DNA of 64,000 nt from Acidobacteriaceae bacterium (GTDB taxonomy: Bacteria > Acidobacteriota > Terriglobia > Terriglobales > Acidobacteriaceae), in assembly GCA_025462885.1 (NCBI GenBank), contig JAOAPN010000003.1, positions 124,001 through 188,000 of the forward strand, given 5' to 3'. The notes under the pieces were generated by a model that had not been told where the DNA came from, did not search any database, and saw only the letters and a list, made by a program, of their open reading frames with translations. Of the stretch, positions 25,029 through 35,604 are shown one piece after another. Position 1 is the stretch's first letter. Each line of letters begins with the position of its first letter. The translations under genes were made by a program, and so were the position numbers.

Positions 25029-26141
25029 ATGAATCGCAGACAATTTCTCTCTTCCTCCAGTGTCGCGGCGCTTGGACTCGCCGGTCTCCCTCCTGTCTCC
25101 GGCGCAGCTCCGGTGTCTCTTCGTGCCGGTTCGTTGCCGAAGGTGCAGCTCAAGCTGGGTTGCCAGAGCGCGCCCACGAACGATGCACATTTGAAGTTCC
25201 TGGCGCGCTACGGCGTGAAGCATATCTGCGGCTATCCGCAGATCGCCGACGGCAGAATCTACGCGACCGTTGAAGAGTTAAGCCGCATGAAGGACCTCGC
25301 GGATAAGAATGGCATCGAGATCGTCTGCGTCGGGCCGCCGGTGCTGGAGTCGAGCTACATCGACGGAGAGAAGCACCCAGCCATCATGCTGGCGAAGAGC
25401 CCCGAGCGCGACCGCGATATTGAATCGATCCAGAAGATGATTCACAACTGCGCGCAGGTGGGGCTGCCATCGATCAAATACAACATGAGCATCCTCGGCG
25501 TTCTCCGCACGGAGCGAACGCAGGGCCGCGGCGACGCGAGCTACAGCACCTGGAAGCTCGCAGAGGCGCATCCCAAGACTCCGTTGACGATTGCCGGGCA
25601 TGTCGATGCGGACCAGTTCTGGGAGCGGATTACGTACTTCCTGGAGCGCATCATCCCCGTCGCGAACGAGAACAAGGTCAGGATGGCGTGTCATCCGCAT
25701 GACCCCGGGGTTCCGCCGGAAGGATACCAGGGCGTGGACCGCGTGCTGGGCACAGTCGCCGGTCTGAAGCGGTTCGTCTCGATCCAGGAGAGCCCGTATC
25801 ACGGGCTGAACTTCTGCCAGGGAACCGTGTCCGAGATGCTCGCGGATCCCGGCAAAGAGATCTTCGACGTCATCCGCTACTTCGGCACGCGCAAGAAGAT
25901 CTTCAACGTCCACTTCCGCAACATTCGTGGCCATCGTAACGAGTTCGTCGAGGTGTATCCGGATGAGGGCGACGTCGATATGGTGAAGGCGCTCCACACC
26001 TATCGCGAGGTGGGCTACCCCTACATGCTGATGCCGGACCACGTGCCAATCGCGCCGAACGACCCGGGCGGGTTGCAGTCCTTCGCCTTCTGCTACGGAT
26101 ACATCCAGGGGCTGATTCAGTCGATGGAGCGGACCGCATAA
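25029..26141 (+). CDS. UxuA-like (mannonate dehydratase family) TIM-barrel protein, Tat signal
   Basis: 370 residues from ATG 25029. The signal MNRRQFLSSSSVAALGLAG is of Tat type, unusual for a mannonate dehydratase, which is normally cytoplasmic. The barrel keeps UxuA-like metal and substrate motifs: ACHPHDPGVPPEGYQG, GLNFCQGTVSEM, NVHFRNIRG and LMPDHV. True UxuA dehydrates D-mannonate in glucuronate breakdown, which would fit the nearby xylan/pectin enzymes. The export signal and divergence could instead mean a related sugar epimerase or dehydratase acting in the periplasm. Confidence 0.8.
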   Translation: MNRRQFLSSSSVAALGLAGLPPVSGAAPVSLRAGSLPKVQLKLGCQSAPTNDAHLKFLARYGVKHICGYPQIADGRIYATVEELSRMKDLADKNGIEIVCVGPPVLESSYIDGEKHPAIMLAKSPERDRDIESIQKMIHNCAQVGLPSIKYNMSILGVLRTERTQGRGDASYSTWKLAEAHPKTPLTIAGHVDADQFWERITYFLERIIPVANENKVRMACHPHDPGVPPEGYQGVDRVLGTVAGLKRFVSIQESPYHGLNFCQGTVSEMLADPGKEIFDVIRYFGTRKKIFNVHFRNIRGHRNEFVEVYPDEGDVDMVKALHTYREVGYPYMLMPDHVPIAPNDPGGLQSFAFCYGYIQGLIQSMERTA

Positions 26142-26218
26142 TCAACCTGTATCGCCGTACAGCGTCGAGCTACCTCCGTGTTACATCTCGCCGGCATGGT
26201 TGAATTCAGAGGATATGC

Positions 26219-26354
26219 GGAAGGGCACGGCTTCAGCCGTGCCGAAAGAAGCGCTCCCTCTCTCCCAGTTCTTTTGTCGATTTGCCGACGGCAAATCGAC
26301 AAAAGAACAAATCAAAATGCGTAGCCTTTGGCACACCTTAAGGTGTGCCCTTCC
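26219..26354. repeat. REPIN-like triple-hairpin element, family A, copy 2
   Basis: The hairpins are GGCACGGCTTCAGCCGTGCC (26224-26243), a central stem with perfect 20-bp arms GTTCTTTTGTCGATTTGCCG (26268-26287) and its complement (26289-26308), and GGCACACCTTAAGGTGTGCC (26330-26349). GGAAGGGCA and TGCCCTTCC form the ends. The order and spacing match 16124-16262, and part of the left flank (TGGTTGAATT) is also shared. Confidence 0.85.
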
Positions 26355-26376
26355 ATGGGTTGTAGGTCGACTCTTC

Positions 26377-27510
26377 CTAGTGCGTCGCGGTCACGAGGAT
26401 CGCTCCCGTCGGGTCGGTTCCGGTGGTGACGGCGGCGGTCGTGTCGAGCTTGCCGGCAGTGGTGGAGTCGAAGCTGTACATGGTGAGATCGGGCGAGCCG
26501 CCATTGGCTGCCGCGAAGAGGTACGCGCCGCTGTTGTCGATCGCGAGTGAGGTCACCAGCGATCCGCTGCCGAACGGCGAGCTGCTGAGAGCGGTCAGGA
26601 CAGAGCCTGTGCCGATGGTGAAGCCCGAGATCGTTCCGGAGCCTCGATTGGCGACGTAGACGTAGGCGCCGGTGCTATCGATGGCGACGGCGTAGGGCGT
26701 CGTGCCGGTCGTGCCGGTCGTGAAGGGCGAGCCTGTGACCGCCGTAAGCGCACCCGCGCTGCCGATGGTGTACGCGGCAAGCCCCGTAGTGGTGCCGCTT
26801 CTGGCGATGTAGACGGTAACGCTGGCGTTGTCGATGGCCAGCGCGTTATCGCTCGTCGAGGTCGATCCGGTGCCGAGCCGCTGGCTGCTCGCTGCGACAC
26901 CGGTCGAGGTATTGAAGGTGAAGATGATATCTCCGGCGGTGCCAAGCGCGGCGATCAGGTAGGCTCCGCTGGGCGTGAAGCGGATCATCCGCGGGACGAC
27001 TACCGCATCGGAGATCGAGTACGAGGCAGAGGCTTCGGTCGTCAGCGCTCCGGTCGAGGTATCGATGGCCCAGATGTCGAGCAGTTCGGACGCCGCGTCC
27101 AGGCCCACGAGCCATTGGCCGTCAGGTGAGACGTCCAGCGACGCGACGTCAGCATAGGCCGCCGCGCCGCTCGATGTGAGCACGCCGGAGGTGCCGATGG
27201 TGTACAGGTAGATCGCGCTGGGCCCCGCGACGTAGAGAAAGGTATTCGCCCGTGAGACGACCGCCGCCTGTGGCACATACGCAAGAGCCAGAGGTGTGCC
27301 ATTGACTGCCGTCAACGTTCCAGTCCCGACGATGTAGGCGCTGAGAGTCTCGGTGGTGGCATTGGCGACGAAGACGAGATCGCTGGATGAGGATGAGGTG
27401 CTGTCGGGATCGACGAAGAAATTGTTGCAGCCCGCGAGTGCCTGGGAGGTGATGCAAAGTGCCGCTGCGGCCAGCACCCGTGTGAGTTTGAAGCTCGTAC
27501 CTTGGTTCAC
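26377..27510 (-). CDS. Beta-propeller lipoprotein (lactonase-like repeats)
   Basis: 377 residues from a GTG at 27510. This start places a lipoprotein signal (RVLAAAALCITSQALAGC, lipobox ALAG-C) at the N-terminus; the frame is open to 27582. The mature part is low in charge and rich in Ser/Thr/Gly, with about seven repeats of the type AIDSTGAYVYVANRGSGTISGF(T/S)IG, as in 6-phosphogluconolactonase/YVTN-type propellers. No catalytic residues can be named. Such lipoproteins are common in Acidobacteriota; their role is unknown. Confidence 0.85.
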   Translation of the reverse strand: MNQGTSFKLTRVLAAAALCITSQALAGCNNFFVDPDSTSSSSSDLVFVANATTETLSAYIVGTGTLTAVNGTPLALAYVPQAAVVSRANTFLYVAGPSAIYLYTIGTSGVLTSSGAAAYADVASLDVSPDGQWLVGLDAASELLDIWAIDTSTGALTTEASASYSISDAVVVPRMIRFTPSGAYLIAALGTAGDIIFTFNTSTGVAASSQRLGTGSTSTSDNALAIDNASVTVYIARSGTTTGLAAYTIGSAGALTAVTGSPFTTGTTGTTPYAVAIDSTGAYVYVANRGSGTISGFTIGTGSVLTALSSSPFGSGSLVTSLAIDNSGAYLFAAANGGSPDLTMYSFDSTTAGKLDTTAAVTTGTDPTGAILVTATH

Positions 27511-27827
27511 GATATCTGGTTCCGTTCTTTGAAGGAGGGCAGCGCACTCGACGCCGCCCATCCTGGCCCATGCTGCATGCACAGTTCCGCGAGCCCTTGC
27601 GAGCGATGGTCTGCTTTCAAATGGGAGTACGTCTGCTTGCTTCTTCGACGTTTTGGATACTGACGGCGTTATCGCGAAAAGGCTCTATTTTATTGGCGAT
27701 TTGCGTATATTCGTGCTGTAGAAGGCAGGCAGGCCACGCGTTAGACAAGACGTCGATCCCAACCGAAACGATTACATCCGGCGATCAAATTGAGGACTCC
27801 CGGGCGACGTATTCAAGACACCTTTGC
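27511..27827. other. Divergent intergenic region between the propeller lipoprotein and dprA
   Basis: No gene is visible; open frames here have no family resemblance. It should contain the promoter of the lipoprotein. AT-rich patches near 27680-27720 could hold it. Confidence 0.35.
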
Positions 27828-27856
27828 TTGACATGCGACGGAGCGGCGGGTAGGCT
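27828..27856 (+). promoter_or_regulatory. Candidate dprA promoter
   Basis: A perfect -35 TTGACA (27828-27833), 17-bp spacing and a weak -10 TAGGCT (27851-27856). It lies about 70 bp upstream of the dprA ATG. Confidence 0.4.
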
Positions 27857-27927
27857 CTGCCGTCATCCAGTGAGTTGTGTTGCGGGGTTGCAAGCGCACC
27901 CCCGCGACTTAGAGAAGGTGACGACGG

Positions 27928-29136
27928 ATGAGTGTGTCTCAACAGGCTGCAACAAAGATTGCTGCCAGTGAACGGACGAGGTTAGGGTGGATGGCGTTGA
28001 TGCTGACACCGGGCATGGGTGCTCTTCGCATCAAGAAAGCGATGCAGCGGCTGGGGTCAGGCAGCCGTGTCTTCGAGGCTTCGCTGACAGAGTTGGAAGG
28101 CGCGGGAATGCCGGCGCGATCAGCCCAGTTTGTCGCGGATGGACGGGCCCTGGTCGTCGCGGAGGAGGAGATGAAGCGTGTCTCCGAGGCTGGTGGCCTG
28201 GTGCTGGCCTACGAGGATGAAGCCTATCCGGAGCGGCTGCGAGAGATCTACGATCCGCCCGCTGTGCTTTGGATCAGGGGGAGCATCGAGGTGCTTTCGA
28301 AGCCGGGGATCGCCGTCGTCGGGACGCGGCAGCCTTCTCCTTATGGTGCGGGTATGGCGGAGCTGCTGTCGCGCGATCTGGCCCATCGCGGCGTCGCGAT
28401 CTTCAGCGGCATGGCGCGTGGTGTGGATACGGCCGCTCACAAGGGCGCGATCGACGCCGGCGGAAAGACCGTGGCGGTCTGGGGGACCGGGATCGACGTG
28501 GTCTATCCCAAGGAGAACAAGAAGCTCGCAGAGAGTATCGTGGCCAGTGGCGGGACGATCGTAAGCGAGTATCCGTTGGGCACTTTTCCGGCTCCGCAGA
28601 ACTTCCCCGTCCGGAACAGAATTCTCAGCGGCATGAGCGTTGGAGTGCTGGTGATCGAGGCGGGTGAATATAGTGGGACCCGGATTACGGCGCGCTGTGC
28701 GATGGAGCAGAATCGCGACGTCTACGCCGTACCCGGCAACGTAACGAACAAGAATGCGTGGGGACCCAACACCTTAATTAAGCAGGGGGCGAAACTGACG
28801 GCCACCTGGGAGGATGTCTGGGAGGATCTGCCCTCGGAGGTGCGGCTGCAACTGGAAGAAGAGATGGCGGTTGCGGGAGGTCGTGAATCGAAACCGGGTG
28901 GGGCCGCATCTCTATTTGACGACGGAGCAGGTGGAGGCGGGGGAAAGCCCATGCCGGAGCACGAGCGAGTCGTCTTCCAGCGAATGAAACACGACGAGCC
29001 ATTGCAACTGGACTCCTTGATCGAGGGTCTGGAGGGAGAGTTGGGCTCGGCAGAGATATTTGCGGCCCTCTTCGAACTGGAGCTGGCTGGCCGGGTCAAA
29101 CAGATGCCGGGGAAGAACTATGTGCGGTGTTTTTAG
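27928..29136 (+). CDS. dprA: DNA-processing protein DprA
   Basis: 402 residues. An N-terminal SAM-like helical part (about 15-85) is followed by the extended Rossmann fold of DprA: VVGTRQPSPYG, FSGMARGVDTAAHKGAID, GTGIDVVYPKEN, SEYPLGTFPAPQNFP.RNR and EAGEYSGTRITAR. A C-terminal winged helix (about 340-400) follows a glycine-rich linker. DprA loads RecA on incoming single-stranded DNA during natural transformation. GAAGGTGA lies 8 bases before the ATG. topA follows 225 bp downstream, a common pairing. Confidence 0.96.
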   Translation: MSVSQQAATKIAASERTRLGWMALMLTPGMGALRIKKAMQRLGSGSRVFEASLTELEGAGMPARSAQFVADGRALVVAEEEMKRVSEAGGLVLAYEDEAYPERLREIYDPPAVLWIRGSIEVLSKPGIAVVGTRQPSPYGAGMAELLSRDLAHRGVAIFSGMARGVDTAAHKGAIDAGGKTVAVWGTGIDVVYPKENKKLAESIVASGGTIVSEYPLGTFPAPQNFPVRNRILSGMSVGVLVIEAGEYSGTRITARCAMEQNRDVYAVPGNVTNKNAWGPNTLIKQGAKLTATWEDVWEDLPSEVRLQLEEEMAVAGGRESKPGGAASLFDDGAGGGGGKPMPEHERVVFQRMKHDEPLQLDSLIEGLEGELGSAEIFAALFELELAGRVKQMPGKNYVRCF

Positions 29137-29269
29137 CAGCTTGGGAGCACTCTTCCGGTAAACGGAATTGAACTTTCCGAGTCTACCGATGTAGATTCTG
29201 ATGCTATGAATTTAGAGTTTTGCAGAAGGTACGGGTTCGCATGTTTCGCCAAGCCGTGGTAGGTTCGCA

Positions 29270-29368
29270 ATGACGCAGAGCGAGAACACGCCCGGCAAGA
29301 GTGGCGCAATAGCAGACGAAAAAGCAGTAATGCAGCAGGAAGTGGGACCGAAGGGAACGAATGGCTAA
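29270..29368 (+). CDS. Short open frame overlapping the topA start (possible coupling uORF)
   Basis: A 32-codon frame starts at ATG 29270 and stops at TAA 29366-29368. The overlap with topA is 8 bases, ATGGCTAA, so a ribosome ending here could restart on topA. The peptide is hydrophilic and rich in Gly, Glu and Lys, with no known family. The upstream ribosome site (TAGG) is weak. It may be translated only to couple or tune topA, or be chance. Confidence 0.35.
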   Translation: MTQSENTPGKSGAIADEKAVMQQEVGPKGTNG

Positions 29369-32168
29369 ATCACTTGTGATCGTGGAGTCGCCGGCAAAGG
29401 CGAAGACGATCGGTAAATATCTCGGCAGCGACTACGTGGTGGAGGCCTCGGTGGGGCACATCATGGACCTGCCCAAAAATGACATTGGGGTGGAGATTGC
29501 GAACCGGACGTTTGAGCCGACTCTGATTGTGTCTCCTGGAAAAGAGAAGATTGTAGACCGGCTGAAGAAGCTGGCGTCCAAGGCCGACTCTATCTTTCTG
29601 GCACCCGACCCGGACCGCGAAGGCGAGGCGATTGCCGCGCATCTGGAGATGCAGCTTCGCCCCATGCTCAAGGCCAAGGCAACGCTGCAGCGGGTTACCT
29701 TTAATGAGATCACCAAAAAGGCCGTGCAGGCCGCGTTCGGACAGGCCCGCGCCGTCAACTCCAACCTGGTCTACGCCCAGCAGACGCGGCGCGTGCTGGA
29801 CCGCCTGGTGGGGTATCAGATCTCTCCGCTGCTGTGGGACAAGGTACGGCGTGGATTGAGTGCGGGGCGCGTCCAGACGGTCGCATTGCGGTTGATCGTC
29901 GAGCGCGAAGAAGAGATTAATCGCTTCCAGCCGGTGGAGTATTGGACCATTGGGGCGAAGCTGAAATCGGCCGCTGGAGTGGACTTCGTTGCGAAGTTTA
30001 CCGGCATCGACGGCGAGACGGCTCGCGTTGCGAACGGCGTGGACGCCGAGGGCAAAGAGCTGTTCCTCTCCGGCGCACTGCCGAACGAGGCTGAGACCAC
30101 CAAGGTGGTCGCGGAGCTCAACAAGGCTGCCTGGTCGGTCGCCAAGGTGGAGCGCAAGGAACGCAAGCGCAACCCGACGGCACCCTACACGACCAGCAAG
30201 CTGCAGCAGGATGCAGCCGGGCGGCTCGGCTTCAATGTCCGCCGCACCATGGGCGTGGCGCAGCGTCTGTATGAAGGCGTCGAGATCGGCAAGGACGGCA
30301 CAGTCGGCCTCATCACCTACATGCGTACCGATTCGACGCGTGTGTCTGCTGATTCGATCGTCGAAGCACGCGAGTACGTCCTGGGTCAGAAGAAGCTTGG
30401 TTCGAAGTATCTGCCGGAGAAGCCGGTCGAGTACAAAGGCAAGAAGGACGCGCAGGATGCCCACGAAGCGATCCGTCCGACGCATGTGGAGTACACGCCG
30501 GATTCGATCAAGGCCTATCTGAGCGATGAGCAGTACCGACTGTACAAGATGATCTGGCAGAAGTTCGTTTCGTCGCAGATGGTCCCTGCGGTGTTCGACC
30601 AGACCACGGTCGAGATCGCGGCGAAGTCCGACCGTACCTATGACTTCCGCGTGACCGGATCGATTCTGAAGTTCGACGGTTTCCTTGCGGTCTGGGAGAA
30701 CGCATCGGAAGATACGATTCTTCCCGATGTGAAGGACGGTCAGAAGCTGGATAAACTGAGCGTCGACCCGGAGCAGAAATTTACCGAGCCACCGCCTCGC
30801 TACAACGAAGCGAGCCTGGTGAAGGTACTGGAAGAGCGCGGCATTGGGCGGCCTTCGACTTACGCGTCCATCATTAATACGATCCAGGATCGCGACTATG
30901 TGAAGAAGATCCAAAGCAAGTTCGTGCCGACGGAGATTGGAACCGTTGTCACCGGCTTGCTGGTCAAGAACTTCCCCTACATCTTCGATCCGCAGTACAC
31001 GGCCAGGCTGGAAGGCGAACTGGACGCGGTCGAAGATGGAGAAGAGAAGTGGACGGATCTGCTGACCGGCTTCTACGACCACTTCGAAAAGGAGTTGCTG
31101 GTCGCCGGCGACAACATGGAAGACATCAAGCGGATGGAGGTCGCCACGCCCGAGGTCTGCGACAAGTGTGGCAGCCCGCTGATTCTGAAGTGGGGCAAGT
31201 TCGGAAGCTTCTACTCCTGCTCGAACTTCACCAAGGCCAAGCCGATGACGGTAGCAGCGGGACCTTGGAAGAAGGATTCCAAGGCGGTCACGAAGAAGAT
31301 TCTCGATGCCTTCAAGTACCCGATGGTGGTCAAGGCCGTGACGGAAGACGTCACCGACTTTTCGAAGGACGTGGTGAGTACCAAGGAGCTGATCGCCGCC
31401 ATCGGCGAGGCTGCAGGCAAGGGCAAGAAGATCACGGTGGAGCAGTTCAGTTGCGACTTCACCAAGGAGAACTTTGCCGCCAAGCCGGACCTCAGCGCTC
31501 CGGGAGCCGATGAGGTTCCGGAAGAGGAGTTCTGCGATAACTGTGGCCGCGTGATGGTGCTGAAGAATGGTCCCTGGGGGCCGTTCATGAGCTGCCCTGG
31601 CTACAGCGAAGATCCGCCGTGCAAGACCATTCGCAAGCTGACGCAGAAGGTGCAGACCAAGCCGCCGGTGCAGCTCGACGAGCCGTGCCCGAAGTGCGGG
31701 AAGCCCTTGCTGCAACGGGATGGGCAGTATGGCGAGTTCATCGCCTGCAGCGGCTATCCGAAGTGCAAGTACGTGAAGCAGGAGATTCTGGATGTGCCGT
31801 GCCCGAAGGATGGCGGCGATCTGGCGGTTCGGAAGACCAAGCGCGGTGACACGTTCTATGGCTGCGTGAACTATCCGAAGTGTGACTTCGCCTCAAACCT
31901 GAAGCTGGTCAACGAGACCTGCCCCAAGTGCGACAGCGCCTACCTGCTGGAGTACGGGAACAAGGAAGGCACGTACCTGGTCTGCCCGAACAACCGCGAG
32001 TTCCTGCCCAAGCGGCGGCCGAAGAAGGGCGCTGCGCCTGCCGAGGAACCGACGACTCCGCCCTGCACCTATGAGCGGAGGATTGGAGAGCCTAAGCCGG
32101 CAGAGGTGATTGCGCTTCCGGTGCTGCCCGATCCGGAGCTGACGCGAGCTGTGGTGAGTGTGGCTTAG
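29361..32168 (+). CDS. topA: DNA topoisomerase I
   Basis: 935 residues. The Toprim domain (about 3-115) has KSLVIVESPAKAKTI with the catalytic Glu and APDPDREGEAIA with the acidic metal triad. The active-site Tyr is in GLITYMRTDSTR (about residue 321). The C-terminal third has a chain of topoisomerase zinc ribbons: CDKCGSP…C, CDNCGRV…C, CPKCGKP…C, a degenerate CPKDGGD…C that has lost one Cys, and CPKCDSA…C. It relaxes negative supercoils. AAGGGA lies 5 bases before the ATG. Its start overlaps a 32-codon open frame. Confidence 0.97.
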   Translation: MAKSLVIVESPAKAKTIGKYLGSDYVVEASVGHIMDLPKNDIGVEIANRTFEPTLIVSPGKEKIVDRLKKLASKADSIFLAPDPDREGEAIAAHLEMQLRPMLKAKATLQRVTFNEITKKAVQAAFGQARAVNSNLVYAQQTRRVLDRLVGYQISPLLWDKVRRGLSAGRVQTVALRLIVEREEEINRFQPVEYWTIGAKLKSAAGVDFVAKFTGIDGETARVANGVDAEGKELFLSGALPNEAETTKVVAELNKAAWSVAKVERKERKRNPTAPYTTSKLQQDAAGRLGFNVRRTMGVAQRLYEGVEIGKDGTVGLITYMRTDSTRVSADSIVEAREYVLGQKKLGSKYLPEKPVEYKGKKDAQDAHEAIRPTHVEYTPDSIKAYLSDEQYRLYKMIWQKFVSSQMVPAVFDQTTVEIAAKSDRTYDFRVTGSILKFDGFLAVWENASEDTILPDVKDGQKLDKLSVDPEQKFTEPPPRYNEASLVKVLEERGIGRPSTYASIINTIQDRDYVKKIQSKFVPTEIGTVVTGLLVKNFPYIFDPQYTARLEGELDAVEDGEEKWTDLLTGFYDHFEKELLVAGDNMEDIKRMEVATPEVCDKCGSPLILKWGKFGSFYSCSNFTKAKPMTVAAGPWKKDSKAVTKKILDAFKYPMVVKAVTEDVTDFSKDVVSTKELIAAIGEAAGKGKKITVEQFSCDFTKENFAAKPDLSAPGADEVPEEEFCDNCGRVMVLKNGPWGPFMSCPGYSEDPPCKTIRKLTQKVQTKPPVQLDEPCPKCGKPLLQRDGQYGEFIACSGYPKCKYVKQEILDVPCPKDGGDLAVRKTKRGDTFYGCVNYPKCDFASNLKLVNETCPKCDSAYLLEYGNKEGTYLVCPNNREFLPKRRPKKGAAPAEEPTTPPCTYERRIGEPKPAEVIALPVLPDPELTRAVVSVA

Positions 32169-32209
32169 TATTTCAATTGTTGTAGAAGTGCTTTTGGAGA
32201 GAGAACTAC

Positions 32210-32626
32210 ATGGCGGTTGCAGCAGATGCACAGATCGTTCTGGAGCTTTACAGGCTGAGGCAGGAAGAGACCCTGCGGGCGGCGCGGAAGTTTATCGCCT
32301 GGGATTTCTGGCCGAAGGATCTGGAAGAGCTTCGCGCGGTCACGCGGGCGATGGGGACGGACAAAAACGCCTCGTGGCGGCAGGCCATCTCGTACTGGGA
32401 GATGGCTGCTTCGCTGGTGCTGCACGGTGCCGTCGATTCCGAGCTGTTTCTGGAATCGAACCTCGAAGGCGTGTTCCTGTACGCGAAGTATCATCACTGG
32501 CACGCGGAGACGGAGAAGGAGAGCGGCAACCTGTTTATGAAGAACACAGCCGCCCTGATTGAGCGGTTTCCCGCCGCGAAGGCCGTCTATGATAGTCGTC
32601 TGAAGTCGCTGCAGGCTTCGCGTTAG
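32210..32626 (+). CDS. Conserved hypothetical protein, helical
   Basis: 138 residues, mostly helical, with WDFWPKDLEELRAV, SYWEMAASLVLHGAVDSELFLES and LEGVFLYAKYHHW. The middle resembles short DUF4760-type proteins, but this is not certain. No membrane segment or signal is visible. It starts 42 bp after topA and may be part of the same transcript. Confidence 0.72.
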   Translation: MAVAADAQIVLELYRLRQEETLRAARKFIAWDFWPKDLEELRAVTRAMGTDKNASWRQAISYWEMAASLVLHGAVDSELFLESNLEGVFLYAKYHHWHAETEKESGNLFMKNTAALIERFPAAKAVYDSRLKSLQASR

Positions 32627-32794
32627 CCGTGCGGATTTCGTAACTCCTGACGGGGGTCGGGATGGTCGGCTTCCCATTCCGGGGCGTCTCTGTTACAAAT
32701 GCGTGTAGGCTTTGGGAGTCCAAAGTCTGCGGTGAATGTGTGTCCGGATTGGATACCTCTCCGTAACTTATTGAGAAGATTGAGAATCGTATCT

Positions 32795-33079
32795 ATGGCG
32801 AAGGCAGTTTGGAACGGCCAGACCCTGGCCGAGAGCGAAACGTACGAGACAGTTGAAGGCAACATCTATTTTCCCGACGAGTCCGTGAAACGGGAGTTTT
32901 TCAAGGCAAGTTCGACGACCTCAAGCTGCCCGTGGAAGGGTCAGGCCCGGTACTACACGATCGTTGTGGATGGGCAGGAAAATCCGGATGCAGCGTGGTA
33001 TTACCCCGATCCGAAGCCTGCGGCGCGAAATGTGAAGCACCATGTGGCTTTCTGGCGTGGGGTTGAGGTTACGAAGTAA
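32795..33079 (+). CDS. DUF427 family protein
   Basis: 94 residues from ATG 32795; the frame opens at 32699, but the family starts at AKAVWNGQTLAES. The DUF427 features are complete: YETVEGNIYFP, TTSSCPWKGQARYYTI and AAWYYPDPKPAARNVKHHVAFW. The fold is a small beta-tent of unknown function. A clear terminator follows. Confidence 0.92.
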   Translation: MAKAVWNGQTLAESETYETVEGNIYFPDESVKREFFKASSTTSSCPWKGQARYYTIVVDGQENPDAAWYYPDPKPAARNVKHHVAFWRGVEVTK

Positions 33080-33110
33080 AGCGTATTTGCGCGCAGACCT
33101 TATTTAGAAG

Positions 33111-33148
33111 AAAGGCCTCGACCAGTTTGAATCGGCGAGGCCTTTTTT
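33111..33148 (+). terminator. Rho-independent terminator after the DUF427 gene
   Basis: AAAGGCCTCG (33111-33120) pairs with CGAGGCCTTT (33136-33145), and the T-run extends to 33148. It lies 32 bp after the stop. Confidence 0.88.
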
Positions 33149-33162
33149 GTGTGAGGAAATAA

Positions 33163-33232
33163 GTGCAACTGCGCCCTGACGCCGGGCGGGCGCCACTTCG
33201 TGGGGTATTGGACGCTTCGCGTAAGGTCAACA
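33163..33232. repeat. GC-rich intergenic repeat, family C, copy 3 (opposite orientation)
   Basis: GCGCCCTGACGCCGGGCG, GGCGCCACTTCGTGGGG and TTGGACGCTTCGCG are the reverse complement of the copy at 14467-14544. It lies between the DUF427 terminator and the stop of the histidine kinase gene. Confidence 0.7.
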
Positions 33233-33239
33233 GCCCTCT

Positions 33240-34745
<1,506 letters not shown>

Positions 34746-34748
34746 TGC

Positions 34749-35212
34749 TTATTCCCTCGTTTCCTTGGAGCGGGTGCGCTGGCGTATTTCCTGCTGGCGC
34801 ATGGGCATGGAGTCGATGAGGTGACTCAACTCCTCCATTGTGACAGGAGTGCGGGAGCGAAGTTTTTCACCGCCGTCTTTGTTGAGCAAAGGACGGCGAA
34901 TTCCTGGGGCTGAATGTTGTAACGACTGCGGAGATGTTTTTGTTCCGTGTCCGAAGCGAAAACAGGATTTGCCTGGTTCGCGTCGGCCGGCATCCTTTGG
35001 CGGAGGACGAGGATGAGGATTAGATCGCGATACGCCAGTTCGGATGCTTGATTTTCTAACAGATGCTGTTGGCGAGTGTAGCTGGGGTCGGTCGACTCCG
35101 GCGCGAAGATGAGGAGGGCGCGATTATGGTCTTTGAGGGCAGACATAGGTGCCTGGGCCAGTACTGTTGCGGGGAGCAATGCGAGTGTCAGTGTTCGGAT
35201 AATAGAGCGCAT
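34749..35212 (-). pseudogene. DUF4174 domain protein, frameshifted
   Basis: It starts at ATG 35212 with GGGAG upstream and a signal peptide (MRSIIRTLTLALLPATVLAQ). The DUF4174 body (LLIFAPESTDPSYTRQQHLL) runs in frame up to EFAVL. A run of three T on the coding strand (34888-34890) then shifts the frame, giving an abnormal tail that stops at 34826. Adding one T restores VLLLNKDGGEKLRS…TPVTMEELSHLIDSMPMRQQEIRQ, the family's normal C-terminus, ending at the TAA at 34749-34751 just before the kinase ATG. This is either a real one-base deletion in the T-run or a sequencing error. Confidence 0.82.
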
Positions 35213-35389
35213 TTTCACTCCCTTCTTCGGGGTACCCCACCCCCGGGGGTTGCCGGGGCGTAACATCCTTGTTTACTATGAGTTAGAGGAGGGTCTTGTT
35301 TTCGAAATAGTCTAAACAAAGGACTTACGGCTAAAATCCTGATGGGCAATGGGTTGCGGCTTATTTAAGGACGGCTGGTGCAATGACAC

Positions 35390-35412
35390 AGGCCCGGCTT
35401 GGGGCCGGGCCT
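35390..35412. terminator. GC-rich hairpin, possible terminator
   Basis: AGGCCCGGC (35390-35398) and GCCGGGCCT (35404-35412) form a 9-bp stem with a TTGGG loop. There is no clean T-run on either side, and no plus-strand gene upstream. Confidence 0.35.
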
Positions 35413-35604
35413 TGCTTTCGATCTATTTCCAGTTTATGGGAATGGGTAAAACTAAAGTGCCACATTTTTATAAATTTTATTTGTTGATGGGTGAGGAGTT
35501 ACGGCGTTTTTGGATGGATTTTGGGATTGACAGGAATTTCAACGGTTTTTAGTAGGATGGCAGGTTTGGTGTTTGGGATCTGAAGGTTCGTTAGAGGGAT
35601 TTAT

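Noticed and set aside
29370..31715. A 781-codon minus-strand frame antisense to topA
   Set aside because: Shadow of topA; His/Arg/Leu-rich composition without domains.
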